This document shows, piece after piece, positions 13,354 to 21,625 of a DNA stretch of 22,704 nt. The notes beneath the pieces are model-generated. The model saw only the letters and a program-made list of their open reading frames with translations, ran no database searches and was not told the DNA's origin. Location of the stretch: NCBI GenBank assembly GCA_964558325.1, contig CAZLCX010000031.1, positions 1 through 22,704 of the forward strand, given 5' to 3'. A program made the position numbers and the translations under genes. The number at the start of each line of letters is the position of its first letter. Positions within the stretch are counted from its first letter, which is position 1. Source of the DNA: Halonatronomonas sp964558325 (lineage in GTDB: Bacteria > Bacillota > Halanaerobiia > Halanaerobiales > Halarsenatibacteraceae).

Positions 13354-13983
13354 CTATCCCAGAAGATTATAAAAGACTGTAAAGAAATGAAAAATACTGC
13401 CACCTAACACAAATATATGCCAGATAGCATGGTTATATTTCAGCTTTTTCTTAACATAGAAGATAGTTCCAGCTGTATAGAATAATCCGCCGATAAATAA
13501 GAAGATAAGACTGGCTGTCGGCAGATTATAGATTAAATCTCTAATTACCAGAATGCTTAACCAGCCCATGACCAAATATAGAACCAGTGAGATCCTCTTA
13601 ATTTTTTCAAAACAGATAATATTTAAGGTTATTCCCAGCACTGCTATTGCCCAGACAGCAATAAAAACAATCCTGGACCAGAGCCCATCCAGGGTGGCCA
13701 GGGTTATCGGGGTATAGGTCCCGGCAATCAGTAAATAGATCGCTGAATGATCAATTATTCTTAAGACATACTTGGCCTTCCCCTGGGGAAAGCTGTGATA
13801 CAGGGTTGAGGCCAGATAAAGAATCACTAAGGTCGTTCCATAGATACTGTAAGATATGATATGCCTCATTTCGCCATAGAGGTTGGCCATTACAACCAGG
13901 ACCCCGGTTGCAGCCATGGCCATACCCAGGCCAACTCCATGTAAGACTGCATTTACCAATTCTTCTTCATAGGTCTCTGCCAT
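13354..13983 (-). CDS. trhA: TrhA/hemolysin III family membrane protein
   Basis: A 209-residue integral membrane protein with about seven hydrophobic segments. Family motifs are present: LHGVGLG near residue 14, STLYHSFP near 59, DHSAIYLLIAGTYTPI near 78, and HAIWHIFVLGGSIFHFF near 185. The conserved His and Asp residues of the PAQR/hemolysin III superfamily are kept. Members are implicated in membrane-energetics or lipid homeostasis rather than proven haemolysis. ATG at 13983 has AAGGAG about ten bases upstream. It is divergent from the cysteine-synthase gene. The ECF gene follows on the same strand after about 150 bases, so co-transcription is uncertain. Confidence 0.92.
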   Translation of the reverse strand: MAETYEEELVNAVLHGVGLGMAMAATGVLVVMANLYGEMRHIISYSIYGTTLVILYLASTLYHSFPQGKAKYVLRIIDHSAIYLLIAGTYTPITLATLDGLWSRIVFIAVWAIAVLGITLNIICFEKIKRISLVLYLVMGWLSILVIRDLIYNLPTASLIFLFIGGLFYTAGTIFYVKKKLKYNHAIWHIFVLGGSIFHFFTVFYNLLG

Positions 13984-14050
13984 CTATTTCAGCTCCTTTT
14001 AATTTATTTCAGCTAATTATTCAGCTAAATTTTTGATTACGATTAAATCA

Positions 14051-14059
14051 ATTATAACA
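14051..14059 (-). promoter_or_regulatory. Extended -10 promoter for trhA
   Basis: The minus strand reads TGTTATAAT, an extended -10 hexamer, about 70 bases before the trhA start. The -35 region is weak. Confidence 0.45.
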
Positions 14060-14086
14060 TAGTTTGAGATTTTATTTAATATAAAC

Positions 14087-14115
14087 TTGACATATGAGCT
14101 ATGGTTTAATATAAT
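14087..14115 (+). promoter_or_regulatory. Consensus sigma-A promoter for the cysteine-synthase gene
   Basis: TTGACA (14087-14092), a 17-base spacer and TATAAT (14110-14115) give a perfect consensus. The predicted leader is about 75 bases. No known riboswitch or T-box was recognised in it. Confidence 0.85.
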
Positions 14116-14198
14116 GTTTAGAAAACTATTAGAAACAGGTTATCTAGAACTTCTTTAGGAAATATATTCTTTAGCAGAGGCTGCCAGGAGGTAATCAA

Positions 14199-15119
14199 AT
14201 GATAATTAATTCAGGGGAAGGCTTAATCGGGAATACTCCAATTATAAAAATAAATAATTTAATTCCAGCTGAACTGCCTGATTTTTATCTGAAGCTGGAA
14301 TATCTAAATCCTGCCGGGAGTATTAAAGATCGACCGGCTTTTGAAATGCTTAAAGCTGCTGAAAGATCAGGCCTGCTACCTGCAGATGGTGGAGGTCTAA
14401 TTCTGGAAGCTTCCAGCGGCAATACTGGAATCGGCCTGGCCAGAGCAGCAGCTATTTTAGGCCATAAAGCTATTATTGTGCTGCCAGAAAAGGCCAGCCA
14501 GGAACGGCGCCAGTTAATGGCGGCCTTCGGGGCAGAAATAATCATCTCCCCTGGTGACAGAGGCATGAAAGGGGCTTATGAGCTCTGCCAGGAGCTGGAA
14601 AAGGATTATCCTGATGCCTTCAGGCCGGATCAATTCAGTAACCCTGCCAATCCTGAGGCTCATCGTAAGTCGACTGGCCCTGAGATCCTGGAAGCTTTCG
14701 GTCAGGGACTGGACCTCCTGATCACATCCTGTGGTACCGGTGGTACCCTAACCGGTACCGGCAGTTATCTTAAAGAACAGATACCAGGTCTGGAACTGGT
14801 AACCTATGAGTCTGTCTGTGCCCCTGTCTTAAGCAAAGGCCGGCAGGGCAGTCATAATATTCCAGGCACCGGCCCAGGTTTTATTCCAGAAATACTGGAC
14901 CAGTCCCTTTATGATCAGGTCCTATTGTTGGATGAGGATGATGTTTATAATATCCAGCATCAGCTGACTGTCCAGGACGGCCTCTTTTTAGGTCCCTCTT
15001 CAGCAGCCGGTATTGCTGCTGGTCTGACAATTGCTGAAGAATATCCAGCGACTGCAAATTTTTTAATCATTGCCCCTGATGGAGGGGAGCGTTATCTCTC
15101 AGAGCTTTTCCCAGAATAA
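14199..15119 (+). CDS. cysK: Cysteine synthase family PLP enzyme
   Basis: A 306-residue fold-type II PLP enzyme that makes cysteine from O-acetylserine and sulfide, or a close relative. The PLP Schiff-base lysine is K43 in NPAGSIKDR. The substrate loop is ASSGNTG (71-77; most CysK proteins have TSGNTG). The phosphate-binding loop is GTGGTLTGTG (178-187). QFSNPANPEAHRKSTGPEI is the family motif, and PSSAAGIAAG lies near 272. Length is normal for CysK/CysM and there is no CBS domain. ATG at 14199 has AGGAGG seven bases upstream. It has its own consensus promoter and terminator, hence is monocistronic. The family also includes cystathionine beta-synthases and other beta-replacement enzymes, so the exact substrate is not certain. 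Confidence 0.87.
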   Translation: MIINSGEGLIGNTPIIKINNLIPAELPDFYLKLEYLNPAGSIKDRPAFEMLKAAERSGLLPADGGGLILEASSGNTGIGLARAAAILGHKAIIVLPEKASQERRQLMAAFGAEIIISPGDRGMKGAYELCQELEKDYPDAFRPDQFSNPANPEAHRKSTGPEILEAFGQGLDLLITSCGTGGTLTGTGSYLKEQIPGLELVTYESVCAPVLSKGRQGSHNIPGTGPGFIPEILDQSLYDQVLLLDEDDVYNIQHQLTVQDGLFLGPSSAAGIAAGLTIAEEYPATANFLIIAPDGGERYLSELFPE

Positions 15120-15133
15120 ATTTTAAGCAACTA

Positions 15134-15176
15134 AAAATCCCTGGAGCAGTCCTAAAAGGAACTGTCCAGGGATTTT
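15134..15176. terminator. Strong bidirectional terminator
   Basis: AAAATCCCTGGA followed by GCAGTCC and, after a short loop, GGAACTG and TCCAGGGATTTT make a nearly perfect stem of about 18 bases flanked by A and T runs. It serves the cysteine-synthase gene on the plus strand and nhaC on the minus strand. Confidence 0.88.
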
Positions 15177-15205
15177 ATATTATAGTTATTTTTAACTATT
15201 TATAA

Positions 15206-15260
15206 TAATTAGTTTAATCAGCACCTTCAGCTGCTAACTTCTGGTCCTCTTCAGTCCATT
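15206..15260. repeat. Left copy of 55-base duplicate flanking the N run
   Basis: This stretch is identical to 15361-15415. It contains the last codons and stop of nhaC in minus-strand reading, so it is most likely the overlapping end of the left contig and not a second gene copy. Confidence 0.9.
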
Positions 15261-15360
15261 NNNNNNNNNNNNNNNNNNNNNNNNNNNNNNNNNNNNNNNN
15301 NNNNNNNNNNNNNNNNNNNNNNNNNNNNNNNNNNNNNNNNNNNNNNNNNNNNNNNNNNNN
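15261..15360. other. Assembly gap of 100 N, probably artificial
   Basis: One hundred N between two contig ends that share 55 identical bases (15206-15260 and 15361-15415). The likely true sequence is continuous and about 155 bases shorter than shown. Confidence 0.9.
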
Positions 15361-15368
15361 TAATTAGT

Positions 15369-16811
15369 TTAATCAGCACCTTCAGCTGCTAACTTCTGGT
15401 CCTCTTCAGTCCATTCAGCAAAACCAATTCCAAGATAGCCATAGGCTATTGAAATTAGAGGTGTTAGCAAGTTAAAGAATGCAAATGGAGCATACGTTAA
15501 GGGACTGATTCCTAAAACCCCATACATAAAGGCACCACAGGTATTCCAGGGAATTAACGGTGATGTTACTGTACCTGATGATTCTACTATCCGGGATAGA
15601 TTCTTAGGATGGGCTCCAACTTCCTTAAAGGCATGGCTAAACATCCTGGCCGGTAGAATTATCGATAGATACTGATCTGCAGTTACCAGATTAACAAAAA
15701 TTGCTGTAACGTGGGTAACAAGGGAGATGTTACCATAGGTCTTAGCCTTCTTAAGGATGTTTTCTAAAATAACTGCCAGGAATCCACATTTCTCAAGAAT
15801 ACCACCTAAACTTAAGGCAGATAAAATTAAGGATATTGTCCACATCATCCCATCCAGACCACCGGCATTCAGGAGTTCATCAACATGCTCAACCCCGGTA
15901 TCAATAGAGAAACCATAATGCATGGTATCAAGTACAGTACCAAGACCGGCACCCTGAGCCAGCATTGCTGTAATTCCACCAATAACTGCACCACCAATCA
16001 GAGCAGGTATCGGAGGAACTTTTAAAATAATCATGACAATAACAAGTAGAGGAACAAACATTAATACCGGGCTAATCCAGAAATTAGCGGATAAAGTGCT
16101 TGTTATCTCCTCAATAGCACCAAGATCAAGTTGCTGACCGGCAAACTGCATCCCGATAATTGCATACAGAACCAGCGTAATAATAAAAGCTGGTACACTT
16201 ACCATCAGCATATGTCTTACATGCTCAAAAACATTTGTATTTCCCGCCGCTCCAGGGGCCAGATTGGTTGTATCAGATAGAGGCGAAATCTTATCGCCAA
16301 GATAGGCACCAGAAATAATTGCGCCACCGACAAGTCCTGGTGGAATTCCAAGTCCAGAACCTATACCAACTAAAGCAACTCCAATGGTACCGGCTGTAGA
16401 CCAGGAGCTGCCCACAAATAAGGCAACAATGGCTGTCATTATTGCTGCAGCAACTAAAAATATCTGGGGGGATAAAATCTGGAGACCATAATAAATCATT
16501 GTTGGTACAATCCCACTCTGAATCCAGGAACCAATCAACATACCAACAATCATTAAGATGATAACAGCCTGTAATCCAGTCCTAATACCATCAAAGATTC
16601 CCTCTTCAATTACATCCCACTGAACACCCATTCTGACTGCAACTATAGCTGCAAATGCTGCCGCTAGTATAATTGGGATATGGGGATCAATTTCCAGTAC
16701 AATTATACTGAGACTCAACACTGCAACCAGAAATAAAATCGGTATAATAGCCTCAGTCATCGTCGGCATTCTTGGTAAATCTTCATACTCTTTACTCTTT
16801 TCTTTTGCCAT
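15369..16811 (-). CDS. nhaC: Na+/H+ antiporter NhaC
   Basis: A 480-residue inner-membrane antiporter that expels Na+ in exchange for protons, suited to a salt-loving cell. About eleven to twelve hydrophobic segments span the protein. The conserved central motifs SSWSTAGTIG and GDKISPLSDTTNLAPGA are typical of NhaC. I placed the start at the ATG at 16811 because GGGAGG lies seven bases upstream; an in-frame codon 15 bases earlier overlaps it. The gene has its own promoter (16881-16909) and shares a terminator with the converging cysteine-synthase gene. The 3' end is duplicated across the N run, but the reading frame itself is intact. Confidence 0.94.
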   Translation of the reverse strand: MAKEKSKEYEDLPRMPTMTEAIIPILFLVAVLSLSIIVLEIDPHIPIILAAAFAAIVAVRMGVQWDVIEEGIFDGIRTGLQAVIILMIVGMLIGSWIQSGIVPTMIYYGLQILSPQIFLVAAAIMTAIVALFVGSSWSTAGTIGVALVGIGSGLGIPPGLVGGAIISGAYLGDKISPLSDTTNLAPGAAGNTNVFEHVRHMLMVSVPAFIITLVLYAIIGMQFAGQQLDLGAIEEITSTLSANFWISPVLMFVPLLVIVMIILKVPPIPALIGGAVIGGITAMLAQGAGLGTVLDTMHYGFSIDTGVEHVDELLNAGGLDGMMWTISLILSALSLGGILEKCGFLAVILENILKKAKTYGNISLVTHVTAIFVNLVTADQYLSIILPARMFSHAFKEVGAHPKNLSRIVESSGTVTSPLIPWNTCGAFMYGVLGISPLTYAPFAFFNLLTPLISIAYGYLGIGFAEWTEEDQKLAAEGAD

Positions 16812-16880
16812 TATGTAACCTCCCAAATTATAATTAAGTATACTTAAAAATAAAGTATTGAAAGAATATTATTATTTACT

Positions 16881-16909
16881 ATTATAAGTATTATGAAGAA
16901 ATTAATCAA
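16881..16909 (-). promoter_or_regulatory. Sigma-A promoter for nhaC
   Basis: On the minus strand TTGATT (16904-16909), a 17-base spacer and TATAAT (16881-16886). A short inverted repeat ACTACC/GGTAGT lies upstream near 16951-16970 and may be an operator. Confidence 0.6.
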
Positions 16910-17033
16910 GTTATAAAAATTATCTGAGAACTCAAAAAATACTCTTAGAGCTAATTACTACCCACTAAGGTAGTTATTCTTATTAATTTGTATTTTTAAT
17001 AATCTAAATCATTTTATTTACCTTTTAATCCGG

Positions 17034-17062
17034 AAAAAAGCTGACAGCCAAAAGCCATCAGC
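17034..17062 (-). terminator. Intrinsic terminator after the Mut7-C gene
   Basis: The minus strand reads GCTGATGGC, loop, GCTGTCAGC, then TTTTTT. This is a nine-pair stem including G-U pairs with a clear T tract, just after the stop at 17065. Confidence 0.85.
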
Positions 17063-17064
17063 CC

Positions 17065-17814
17065 TTAATTTTGATAATCATCTAATTTTTGGAACCAATC
17101 TTCCATTTTCTTATAATGAGACCCTTCCCAGTAAATTTTACCGCAGTTCTGACAGATCTTAAACCTCTCAAAATATTTCTTAGTTTTTGGCTCAAGGCGT
17201 TCAATTATCTCTTCTTTATCAATCTCAACTAATTCGCCGTTGCAGTTAGTACATCGACTCCCATTACCTTCATAATAATCAGCTAAATTATACCTTTCAG
17301 CCACCTCATATAACTGGGCCCGGGGCTCATCATTATGAATAAACTGACCATAAATAACTTCTTTTCGCATTAAAACACCGTGATCTCTGGTTAAGATTAT
17401 CCTGTTTTCATTCACACCGATCTCAACTATCTCCTTATCTTTAAGGTCGTTTCGATAAATAGTATCAAAATTAAATCGCCTTAAATATTTGGCCAGTTTG
17501 CCTAAATGAACATCAATAACAAAGCTTGGTTTACCAGAGTATGGTTCCCGTAACCTGCAAGCTTCTGTCAGCTCTAACTGATAAAAATGAGGATAAACAG
17601 CTAGCCTGTCATCAGCCTCTACCAGATAGGAAAAATCAACAGGCCGATTATTGGCTAAAATCATTTCTACCTCAGTATGGGGAACTCCAACAGTTTCAAT
17701 CCTATCCTTAACACTCTGCCTGCCCTTAAAGCGATGGCGATAAGGCCTCTTCTGACTATCAACCGGTAAAAATTTATTTAACCTCCCATAAAATCGAAAA
17801 TATAATTCTTTCAT
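17065..17814 (-). CDS. Mut7-C family protein: ubiquitin-like plus PIN-like RNase domain
   Basis: A 249-residue two-domain protein. Residues 1-80 form the Mut7-C ubiquitin-like fold (ELYFRFYGRLNKFLP, ILANNRPVDFSYLV, DRLAVYPHF). Residues about 97-235 form the Mut7-C PIN-like nuclease domain: FVIDVHLGKLAKYLRRFNFDT with D101, ILTRD ending at D144, and a zinc ribbon with CxxC pairs C188/C191 and C221/C224 followed by YWEGSHY. This fusion is well known in bacteria. The domain is predicted to be an RNase on fold grounds. The ATG lies two bases after the stop of the DUF2207 gene, so the two are translationally coupled. Confidence 0.88.
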   Translation of the reverse strand: MKELYFRFYGRLNKFLPVDSQKRPYRHRFKGRQSVKDRIETVGVPHTEVEMILANNRPVDFSYLVEADDRLAVYPHFYQLELTEACRLREPYSGKPSFVIDVHLGKLAKYLRRFNFDTIYRNDLKDKEIVEIGVNENRIILTRDHGVLMRKEVIYGQFIHNDEPRAQLYEVAERYNLADYYEGNGSRCTNCNGELVEIDKEEIIERLEPKTKKYFERFKICQNCGKIYWEGSHYKKMEDWFQKLDDYQN

Positions 17815-17816
17815 CT

Positions 17817-19511
17817 TTACCCGGCACCACCACCGCCGCCACCTGCTCCACCGGCAGCACCTCCAGAGGTTGCAGACGTAGAGGCAACTGCGGCATAAAC
17901 AGCAGTCATTGTATATTCAACAACTTCAATGGCCTTTAAAGCCCCCTCAAGACCCTCAACAGCCAGCCAGTGAGGGACTTCCAGTGATTCAGCCTGTTCC
18001 TCAGAAATATTCTTCTCAATTTCTTTCCTATATTTCTTGAACTTACTTCCTGTCATTTGATTATCAACTAAAAGCCAGCTCAGATTACCTAAAATCAATT
18101 GAAGGGCTGCCAGGCTATCAGTTTTAACAAGTTCATCCAGCCTCTCCCTTCTTTCGTCTATCTCATTATCAATCCTTTTTCTCATTTTGATTGCTGTATC
18201 AGTCAGCGGTACAATCACTGCATAGCGGATAAATTCTCCGATTGCCAGGATACCGGTAAAGGCTGCCGGCAGAAAAGTAATCACCCTTTCACTAATAATA
18301 AAATCTAAAAGCATCCCAATACATATTGCCATTAATATTAATGCCAGGAGCATACTGGTATTTTTAAGGCTTTTTCTGTGATCTGACTGCCAGTCCTTAA
18401 CTATCGATTTATCCTTATAATTATCAACAATCTTTTTCCAGAGAGAAGTCTTTGAAATTACCTTCTCCAATTTTTTATCACCATCACTAATTTCATCAAA
18501 TAAACCGCTAAAAACTTGCAAATCATCAATCTCATCAGTCTGGTCTATCTGTTCAGTCTCTTCAGCTAAAGCCAGCTTAATTTCAGCCTTTTCGCCGCCA
18601 AAAAACTTATCCTTGACTTCCACCTGCAATTTTAGCAAATTCAATTTACCGAGATAAAAAATTAACGCTGCCAGCATCCTAGCACCTTTATTACCAGAAT
18701 AATCATGGAGTAAAAGTTTCTCAGGAAAGCTTAACTTATTATACTTAACAATTTCAGCATCAACCAATTTCATATTATTATTTTCAGGCTTCATTACACG
18801 ATAACTATCTATAACCCGATAAATAACCAGCACCAATCCTAGAATTAAAAGGCCAATTAACCAGGAGGAATAATCCCAAATTGAAGCCTCTACAGGCATG
18901 GCTACCTGTTCTTTGAAATTAAAATTTAAGCGCCAGCCATCTCCAGCCTCAATATTGCTCTTTTCAAAATATAATTCCCGATCATTCCTGGCAGCAGGTT
19001 CTCCACCCTGACTAACTGCTAAATCTTCCGGGCTTTCTGGCAGGTTTATTCTGACTTCAGCATTTTCAATTGGTACCTCCCAATCAGTTCCAATAGCCTG
19101 CCAGTCAACTATATTCCTGTCATTTTTACTTATCAGGCCCTCTCTCCCTGCATACTCTATGCTGAAGGTTGCAGAGTCTGAAGTTAAGGGGTATTCCCAG
19201 TCAACCTCAAGAGAATTACCATCATTTACATTGTAATCAACTAATGGTTCATCAGCTGAACTGATTGAAATAAAATCAATCTCAGAAAATCCCTGGCCAG
19301 GAACCTCCCGGTGGGCAGTAGAAAATTCACCTTCGAGAAAATTATATTCAATCTCCTCTGTGATTAGAAAATCTCCATCCTGATTAACTTCCATCTCAAT
19401 AATATAATTTTCAATTCTATAAGACTGCTGTGCTTCTATTGAATTTAGATTCAAACCTAGAGCCAGTATTACTATTAATATTAAAATGCCAAAAGTTAGT
19501 TTCCTATTCAA
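17817..19511 (-). CDS. DUF2207 membrane protein with Gly-rich tail
   Basis: A 564-residue membrane protein. It has a signal peptide (about 1-27), an extracytoplasmic DUF2207 domain (about 30-205, starting YRIENYIIEMEVNQDGDFLITEE), one membrane segment near 213-230, a cytoplasmic region, two more membrane segments near 385-435, and a terminal glycine-rich tail (GGAAGGAGGGGGGAG). The order is typical of DUF2207/YciQ-like proteins, whose function is unknown. The start is TTG at 19511, supported by AGGAGGGG seven bases upstream. No ATG is available nearby. It lies between the PHP phosphatase and Mut7-C genes on the same strand and is probably co-transcribed with both. Confidence 0.85.
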   Translation of the reverse strand: MNRKLTFGILILIVILALGLNLNSIEAQQSYRIENYIIEMEVNQDGDFLITEEIEYNFLEGEFSTAHREVPGQGFSEIDFISISSADEPLVDYNVNDGNSLEVDWEYPLTSDSATFSIEYAGREGLISKNDRNIVDWQAIGTDWEVPIENAEVRINLPESPEDLAVSQGGEPAARNDRELYFEKSNIEAGDGWRLNFNFKEQVAMPVEASIWDYSSWLIGLLILGLVLVIYRVIDSYRVMKPENNNMKLVDAEIVKYNKLSFPEKLLLHDYSGNKGARMLAALIFYLGKLNLLKLQVEVKDKFFGGEKAEIKLALAEETEQIDQTDEIDDLQVFSGLFDEISDGDKKLEKVISKTSLWKKIVDNYKDKSIVKDWQSDHRKSLKNTSMLLALILMAICIGMLLDFIISERVITFLPAAFTGILAIGEFIRYAVIVPLTDTAIKMRKRIDNEIDERRERLDELVKTDSLAALQLILGNLSWLLVDNQMTGSKFKKYRKEIEKNISEEQAESLEVPHWLAVEGLEGALKAIEVVEYTMTAVYAAVASTSATSGGAAGGAGGGGGGAG

Positions 19512-19586
19512 AATTAGACCCCTCCTAATAGCTCCTGAAAATTTAATATTTTAAAGCCATCTTATTTCTAAAATTTCCAGACTGGC

Positions 19587-20321
19587 TTAGATTATTTCCA
19601 TCAACATCTGCAGTAATTCAAAGTTCTCGCCAACCCGGCCAGGCCGGTGGGCATCTGAACTAAAAACAATATCCAGTTCTTTATAACAGGCTAACTGTAA
19701 GATATCCAGGGCTGGATATAACTCATTAACCGGTTTATTTAAACCATTAGTATTTATTTCCAGCCTGGCCCCCTGATTTTTAATAGAATCCAGTACCGGT
19801 TCAACCATTTCAAGTACAAGTACCCGGTCTTTAATCACATAATCAAAGACTTTGATCAGATCAAGATGGCCAATAATCTCAAATAACCCAGTATTAACTG
19901 CCTGATCCAGTAGGCTGTAGTATTCTTGATATGACTTAACCAGGCCGTCATAATCAAGTTCTTCCCACCTGTCTTTATATTTATAATAATCAAAACTCCA
20001 ATCCCCTAAATCATGAACAGAACCAATTGAATAGTCAAAGGGATAACTGGCCAATATTTCTTTTATTTCATTATCCCTACCAGGGGCATAATCAAATTCT
20101 ATCCCAATAAAAACGTCAATCTCAGCCTCTCTTTTTATCTTCTCCATATTTTCAAAATTAAACTGATCTAAGTAGATTTCATGATCGGTAAAACCTATTC
20201 CATCAAGGCCCTTGATTTCGGCAGCGGTAACAAAATCCTGAAGCCTCTCCAGATTCTGACAGGGCTTAACTTCCTCTTCACCATGACTGTAAGGATGAGT
20301 ATGCCAGTCAATTAATTTCAT
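19587..20321 (-). CDS. PHP-domain phosphatase, histidinol-phosphatase-like
   Basis: A 244-residue PHP-superfamily metal-dependent phosphoesterase. The metal-site motifs are in order: DWHTHP (H7, H9), FTDHE, GIEFDY, SVHDL near 117, GHLDL near 169, and SSDAHRPG near 218. This order fits HisK-type histidinol-phosphatase (COG1387), which makes histidinol in histidine synthesis. The nearby histidinol-phosphate aminotransferase supports that, though other sugar or nucleotide phosphatases share the fold. ATG at 20321 has AAAGGTG about nine bases upstream. It begins an operon with the DUF2207 and Mut7-C genes. Confidence 0.82.
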   Translation of the reverse strand: MKLIDWHTHPYSHGEEEVKPCQNLERLQDFVTAAEIKGLDGIGFTDHEIYLDQFNFENMEKIKREAEIDVFIGIEFDYAPGRDNEIKEILASYPFDYSIGSVHDLGDWSFDYYKYKDRWEELDYDGLVKSYQEYYSLLDQAVNTGLFEIIGHLDLIKVFDYVIKDRVLVLEMVEPVLDSIKNQGARLEINTNGLNKPVNELYPALDILQLACYKELDIVFSSDAHRPGRVGENFELLQMLMEII

Positions 20322-20377
20322 CTATATCAACACCTTTCTTAAAAAACAATCTTTTTTAAAATTTTGTCCTTATGATG

Positions 20378-20406
20378 ATTATACTTTTTAAAGCTAAAAT
20401 ATGCAA
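20378..20406 (-). promoter_or_regulatory. Sigma-A promoter for the PHP operon
   Basis: On the minus strand TTGCAT (20401-20406), a 17-base spacer and TATAAT (20378-20383), about 55 bases ahead of the PHP gene. Confidence 0.75.
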
Positions 20407-20422
20407 GAATCAGGACCAGATA

Positions 20423-20431
20423 TGTTATAAT
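20423..20431 (+). promoter_or_regulatory. Extended -10 promoter for the racemase gene
   Basis: TGTTATAAT on the plus strand, about 50 bases before the start at 20480. The -35 is poor and overlaps the -35 of the divergent PHP promoter. Confidence 0.55.
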
Positions 20432-20479
20432 CAGATAAAATAGACTTTTTAGAATAACTTTATTGAAAGGAGAATCTTT

Positions 20480-21556
20480 ATGTCAGCAAAATTGCTAATA
20501 AATTTAAATAAAATAAAAAATAACATATCTTTCTGGCAGAATCTCTGCCAGCAAAATAATATTGATCTGATCGGTGTCGGCAAAGGCTGTCCTGCAAGTC
20601 CTGAGGTTGCAGAACTTATCGGCTATCATACTTCCTTTTATGGTGATTCCCGTTTAAACCGTCTGAAAAGCCTCAAAAAGTCAGGCAGCCGTTTTCCCCT
20701 GGCACTTTTGAGAATTCCGGCCTTAAGCGAGGTAATTGAAGTCGTCAAATATACAGATGTCAGCTTTAATAGCCAACTTAAAGTTTTACAGAAATTAAAT
20801 CAGGCTGCCTGCAGCTTAAATAAAACTCACCAGATAATTTTAATGATAGAAGCAGGAGATCTCAGAGAGGGAATCTACCCACCTGAAAATGCCATTAAAA
20901 TAGCAGCAGAAGTTGAAAATATGTCCGGCCTAAAACTTCTAGGTATTTCTTCTAATTTCAGCTGTTATGGTGGTATAAAACCTGACATCAATAACCTGAC
21001 TGGTCTGATTCAAACTGCCAGAAAGATAGAGACAAAAATTAATAGAAAGCTGGAAATTATCTCAGGTGGCGCAACAACCAGCCTTCCTCTCCTTCTTGAT
21101 AAGAAACTGCCTGCCAGGATCAACCAGCTCCGGCTTGGTGAAGCCTTACTATTAGGCCGTGATATTCAGGAGATCTGGGGCTATAAACTGCCTGAGTTGC
21201 AGACCGATAGTTTTATTCTTGAGGCAGAAGTAATTGAAGTTGAAACTAAACCATCAAAACCATATGGTGACAGCTATGTTGATGCTTTCGGCCAGGAACC
21301 AACCTTTAAAGACAAAGGTATGAGAAGACGGGCAATTCTGGCTGTTGGCCGAGCAGATTTAGTCTATCCTGACCAGCTCATTCCCTGTAATCAGGGAATC
21401 GAGGTCCTTGGAGCCAGCAGTGATCATCTGATACTGGATATCGAAAATTCAAAAAGATCAATCTCAGTCGGTAATAAACTTAAGTTCCAGTTATATTATG
21501 GCCCTATGCTTCATCTCAGTCAGTCAAATGATGTTGAAAAAGTTATTATTAAATAA
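20480..21556 (+). CDS. orr: Ornithine racemase-like PLP enzyme
   Basis: A 358-residue fold-type III PLP protein of the alanine-racemase N-terminal family. The Schiff-base lysine is K35 in GVGKGCPAS. The overall run of motifs (FYGDSRLNRLKSLK, LLRIPALSEVIEVVKY, EAGDLREGIYP, ISGGATTSLPLL, NQLRLGEALLLGRD, VDAFGQEPTFKDKGMRRRAILAVG, LGASSDHLILDI) matches what I recall of clostridial ornithine racemase Orr, which interconverts L- and D-ornithine in ornithine fermentation. Substrate is inferred; related broad-range amino-acid racemases exist. ATG has AAAGGAGA about seven bases upstream. Other ornithine-pathway genes are not in the window. It converges on hisC. Confidence 0.78.
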   Translation: MSAKLLINLNKIKNNISFWQNLCQQNNIDLIGVGKGCPASPEVAELIGYHTSFYGDSRLNRLKSLKKSGSRFPLALLRIPALSEVIEVVKYTDVSFNSQLKVLQKLNQAACSLNKTHQIILMIEAGDLREGIYPPENAIKIAAEVENMSGLKLLGISSNFSCYGGIKPDINNLTGLIQTARKIETKINRKLEIISGGATTSLPLLLDKKLPARINQLRLGEALLLGRDIQEIWGYKLPELQTDSFILEAEVIEVETKPSKPYGDSYVDAFGQEPTFKDKGMRRRAILAVGRADLVYPDQLIPCNQGIEVLGASSDHLILDIENSKRSISVGNKLKFQLYYGPMLHLSQSNDVEKVIIK

Positions 21557-21557
21557 A

Positions 21558-21591
21558 GAGCCAACCCGGAAATATTTGCCTGGATTGACTC
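21558..21591 (-). terminator. Terminator between converging orr and hisC
   Basis: On the minus strand GAGTCAATCC and GGGTTGGCTC pair over ten positions (with G-U pairs) and are followed by TTTATTT. It fits a terminator for hisC. On the plus strand the pairing is poorer but may also end orr. Confidence 0.65.
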
Positions 21592-21625
21592 ATTAAATAA
21601 TGAGGGGGATTAAATTTTTTGAACT

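Noticed and set aside
15206..15415. True duplication of the nhaC 3' end or a direct-repeat mobile element scar
   Set aside because: The duplicate abuts the N run exactly on both sides, which is what an unmerged contig overlap produces.
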